Below, in pieces: positions 14,996 to 15,697 of a DNA stretch of 15,697 bases. The translations under genes and the position numbers were made by a program. Under the pieces are notes generated by a model. The model had not been told where the DNA came from and did no database searches. It saw only the letters and a list, made by a program, of their open reading frames with translations. Numbering within the stretch: the stretch's first letter is position 1; each line of letters begins with the position of its first letter. The stretch is taken from NCBI GenBank assembly GCA_040265115.1, contig JBDQGZ010000034.1, positions 1 to 15,697 on the forward strand, in the 5' to 3' direction. Source of the DNA: M55B157 sp040265115 (GTDB lineage Bacteria; Actinomycetota; Actinomycetes; S36-B12).

Positions 14996-15697
14996 GTGTT
15001 GGAGTCCGGGATTGCGATCGAGCCGTGGATGATTGTGCTGCTGTGCTCCGTTGCGCTTGTTGCTGGATGGGTCGATGCGGTCAGTGGCGGTGGAGGACTC
15101 CTGCAGGTCCCCGCGCTCCTTCTCGCCGTGCCTCCGGGTCAGCCGGCCACTGCCCTCGGGACGAACAAGGTGTCGTCCATCTTCGGTACCGCTGCCGCCG
15201 CGATCACCTATGCCCGTAGGGAGGCGCCTGATGTGCGCACCGCACTTCCGATGGCCGGTGCCGCCTTCGTGGGATCAGGATTCGGGGCTCTCGTAGCGCT
15301 TCGGTTGCCGGTCGAGATCCTGCGACCTGTCGTTCTGCTTGCCCTCGCGGCGGTATGGGTTCTCATCGCGGTGCGACCGAGGTGGGGGCTGAGTGCCGGC
15401 GAGGCCGTGACGCGGCGACGTCGCATGGGGACGGCCATCATCGGCGGGGGACTCATCGGTTTCTACGACGGGATGCTCGGCCCCGGCACCGGGGCCTTCC
15501 TCATCGTGCTCCTCGTGGCGGCGCTCGGTTACACCTATCTGCGAGCATCGGGAACGGCCAAGATCGTCAATGTCGGCACGAATCTCGCGGCGATCATCGT
15601 GTTCGGACTCGGCGGGTCGATCCTCTGGACGGTCGGCGTGGCCATGGGAGCCGCGAACATCGTCGGTGGGGTCATCGGCGCACATGCATCACTCCTC
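14996..15697 (+). CDS. TauE/SafE family permease (3' partial)
   Basis: This is the beginning of a membrane permease of the TauE/SafE (DUF81) family, whose members move sulfite, sulfoacetate or other small anions; the substrate here is unknown. From GTG 14996, 234 residues are visible, cut by the window end. The family repeat is clear: GWVDAVSGGGGLLQVPALL and ATALGTNKVSSIFG in the first half, then GFYDGMLGPGTGAFLIVLL and ASGTAKIVNVGTNLAAI in the second. About seven helices are covered, out of roughly 250 residues in a full protein, so little is missing. Start choice is uncertain: TTG 14999 or ATG 15029 also remain before helix 1 is damaged. The gene begins 13 bp after the HAD gene and may be co-transcribed with it. 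Confidence 0.88.
   Translation, partial: MLESGIAIEPWMIVLLCSVALVAGWVDAVSGGGGLLQVPALLLAVPPGQPATALGTNKVSSIFGTAAAAITYARREAPDVRTALPMAGAAFVGSGFGALVALRLPVEILRPVVLLALAAVWVLIAVRPRWGLSAGEAVTRRRRMGTAIIGGGLIGFYDGMLGPGTGAFLIVLLVAALGYTYLRASGTAKIVNVGTNLAAIIVFGLGGSILWTVGVAMGAANIVGGVIGAHASLL

Noticed and set aside
15275..15685. 136-residue minus-strand frame at the window end
   Set aside because: Antisense to a clear TauE/SafE permease that runs off the window; composition of a shadow frame.
1..15697. Mobile elements, CRISPR arrays, tRNA/rRNA genes, defence systems or a novel operon
   Set aside because: Both strands are filled by recognisable housekeeping and transport genes with gaps of at most about 80 bp; no repeats, cloverleaf, transposase or unassigned gene was seen.

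Overview
The window is a gene-dense, high-GC stretch of an actinobacterial chromosome (class Actinomycetia; I cannot name the genus). The reasons are the gene order dxr - site-2 protease - ispG - DUF4081/GNAT acetyltransferase, which matches Rv2870c to Rv2867c of Mycobacterium tuberculosis; the Mrp subunit A carrying a fused MnhB domain; frequent GTG starts; and promoters placed as for leaderless mRNAs. No RNA gene, insertion sequence, prophage, CRISPR array or long repeat was seen. No stretch longer than about 80 bp lacks a gene.

Region 1 (1-4973, + strand) is a group-2 type Mrp/Mnh monovalent cation/proton antiporter operon in the order A(B)-C-D-E-F-G. The first gene is cut by the window start and keeps the C-terminal half of subunit A, with MbhD-like, MbhE-like and MnhB regions fused in one chain. 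Every junction overlaps, four of them by ATGA, so the subunits are probably made by coupled translation. Together they form a membrane complex related to respiratory complex I that exchanges cytoplasmic Na+ (or other monovalent cations) for H+. Subunit E is unusually short.

Region 2 (4985-7587, - strand) holds gabT (4-aminobutyrate aminotransferase) followed by a major facilitator transporter. The transporter lacks an ATG, GTG or TTG codon where its first helix should begin. The pair converges on the Mrp operon with an 11-bp gap.

Region 3 (7647-14982, + strand) is a housekeeping cluster: dxr and ispG (MEP isoprenoid pathway), rseP/rip1 (intramembrane zinc protease) between them, a GNAT acetyltransferase, proS (prolyl-tRNA synthetase with editing domain) and a HAD hydrolase whose GTG overlaps the proS stop. 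The 59-bp gap between gabT and dxr has a TANNNT -10 box on each strand, 6-7 nt before each start codon, as expected for divergent leaderless transcripts.

Region 4 (14996-15697, + strand) is the start of a TauE/SafE-family permease cut by the window end.

I saw no clearly undescribed system. The points most worth a second look are the non-canonical start of the MFS gene, the short MnhE, the paired leaderless promoters, and altered residues in MnhD, MnhG and the HAD protein.
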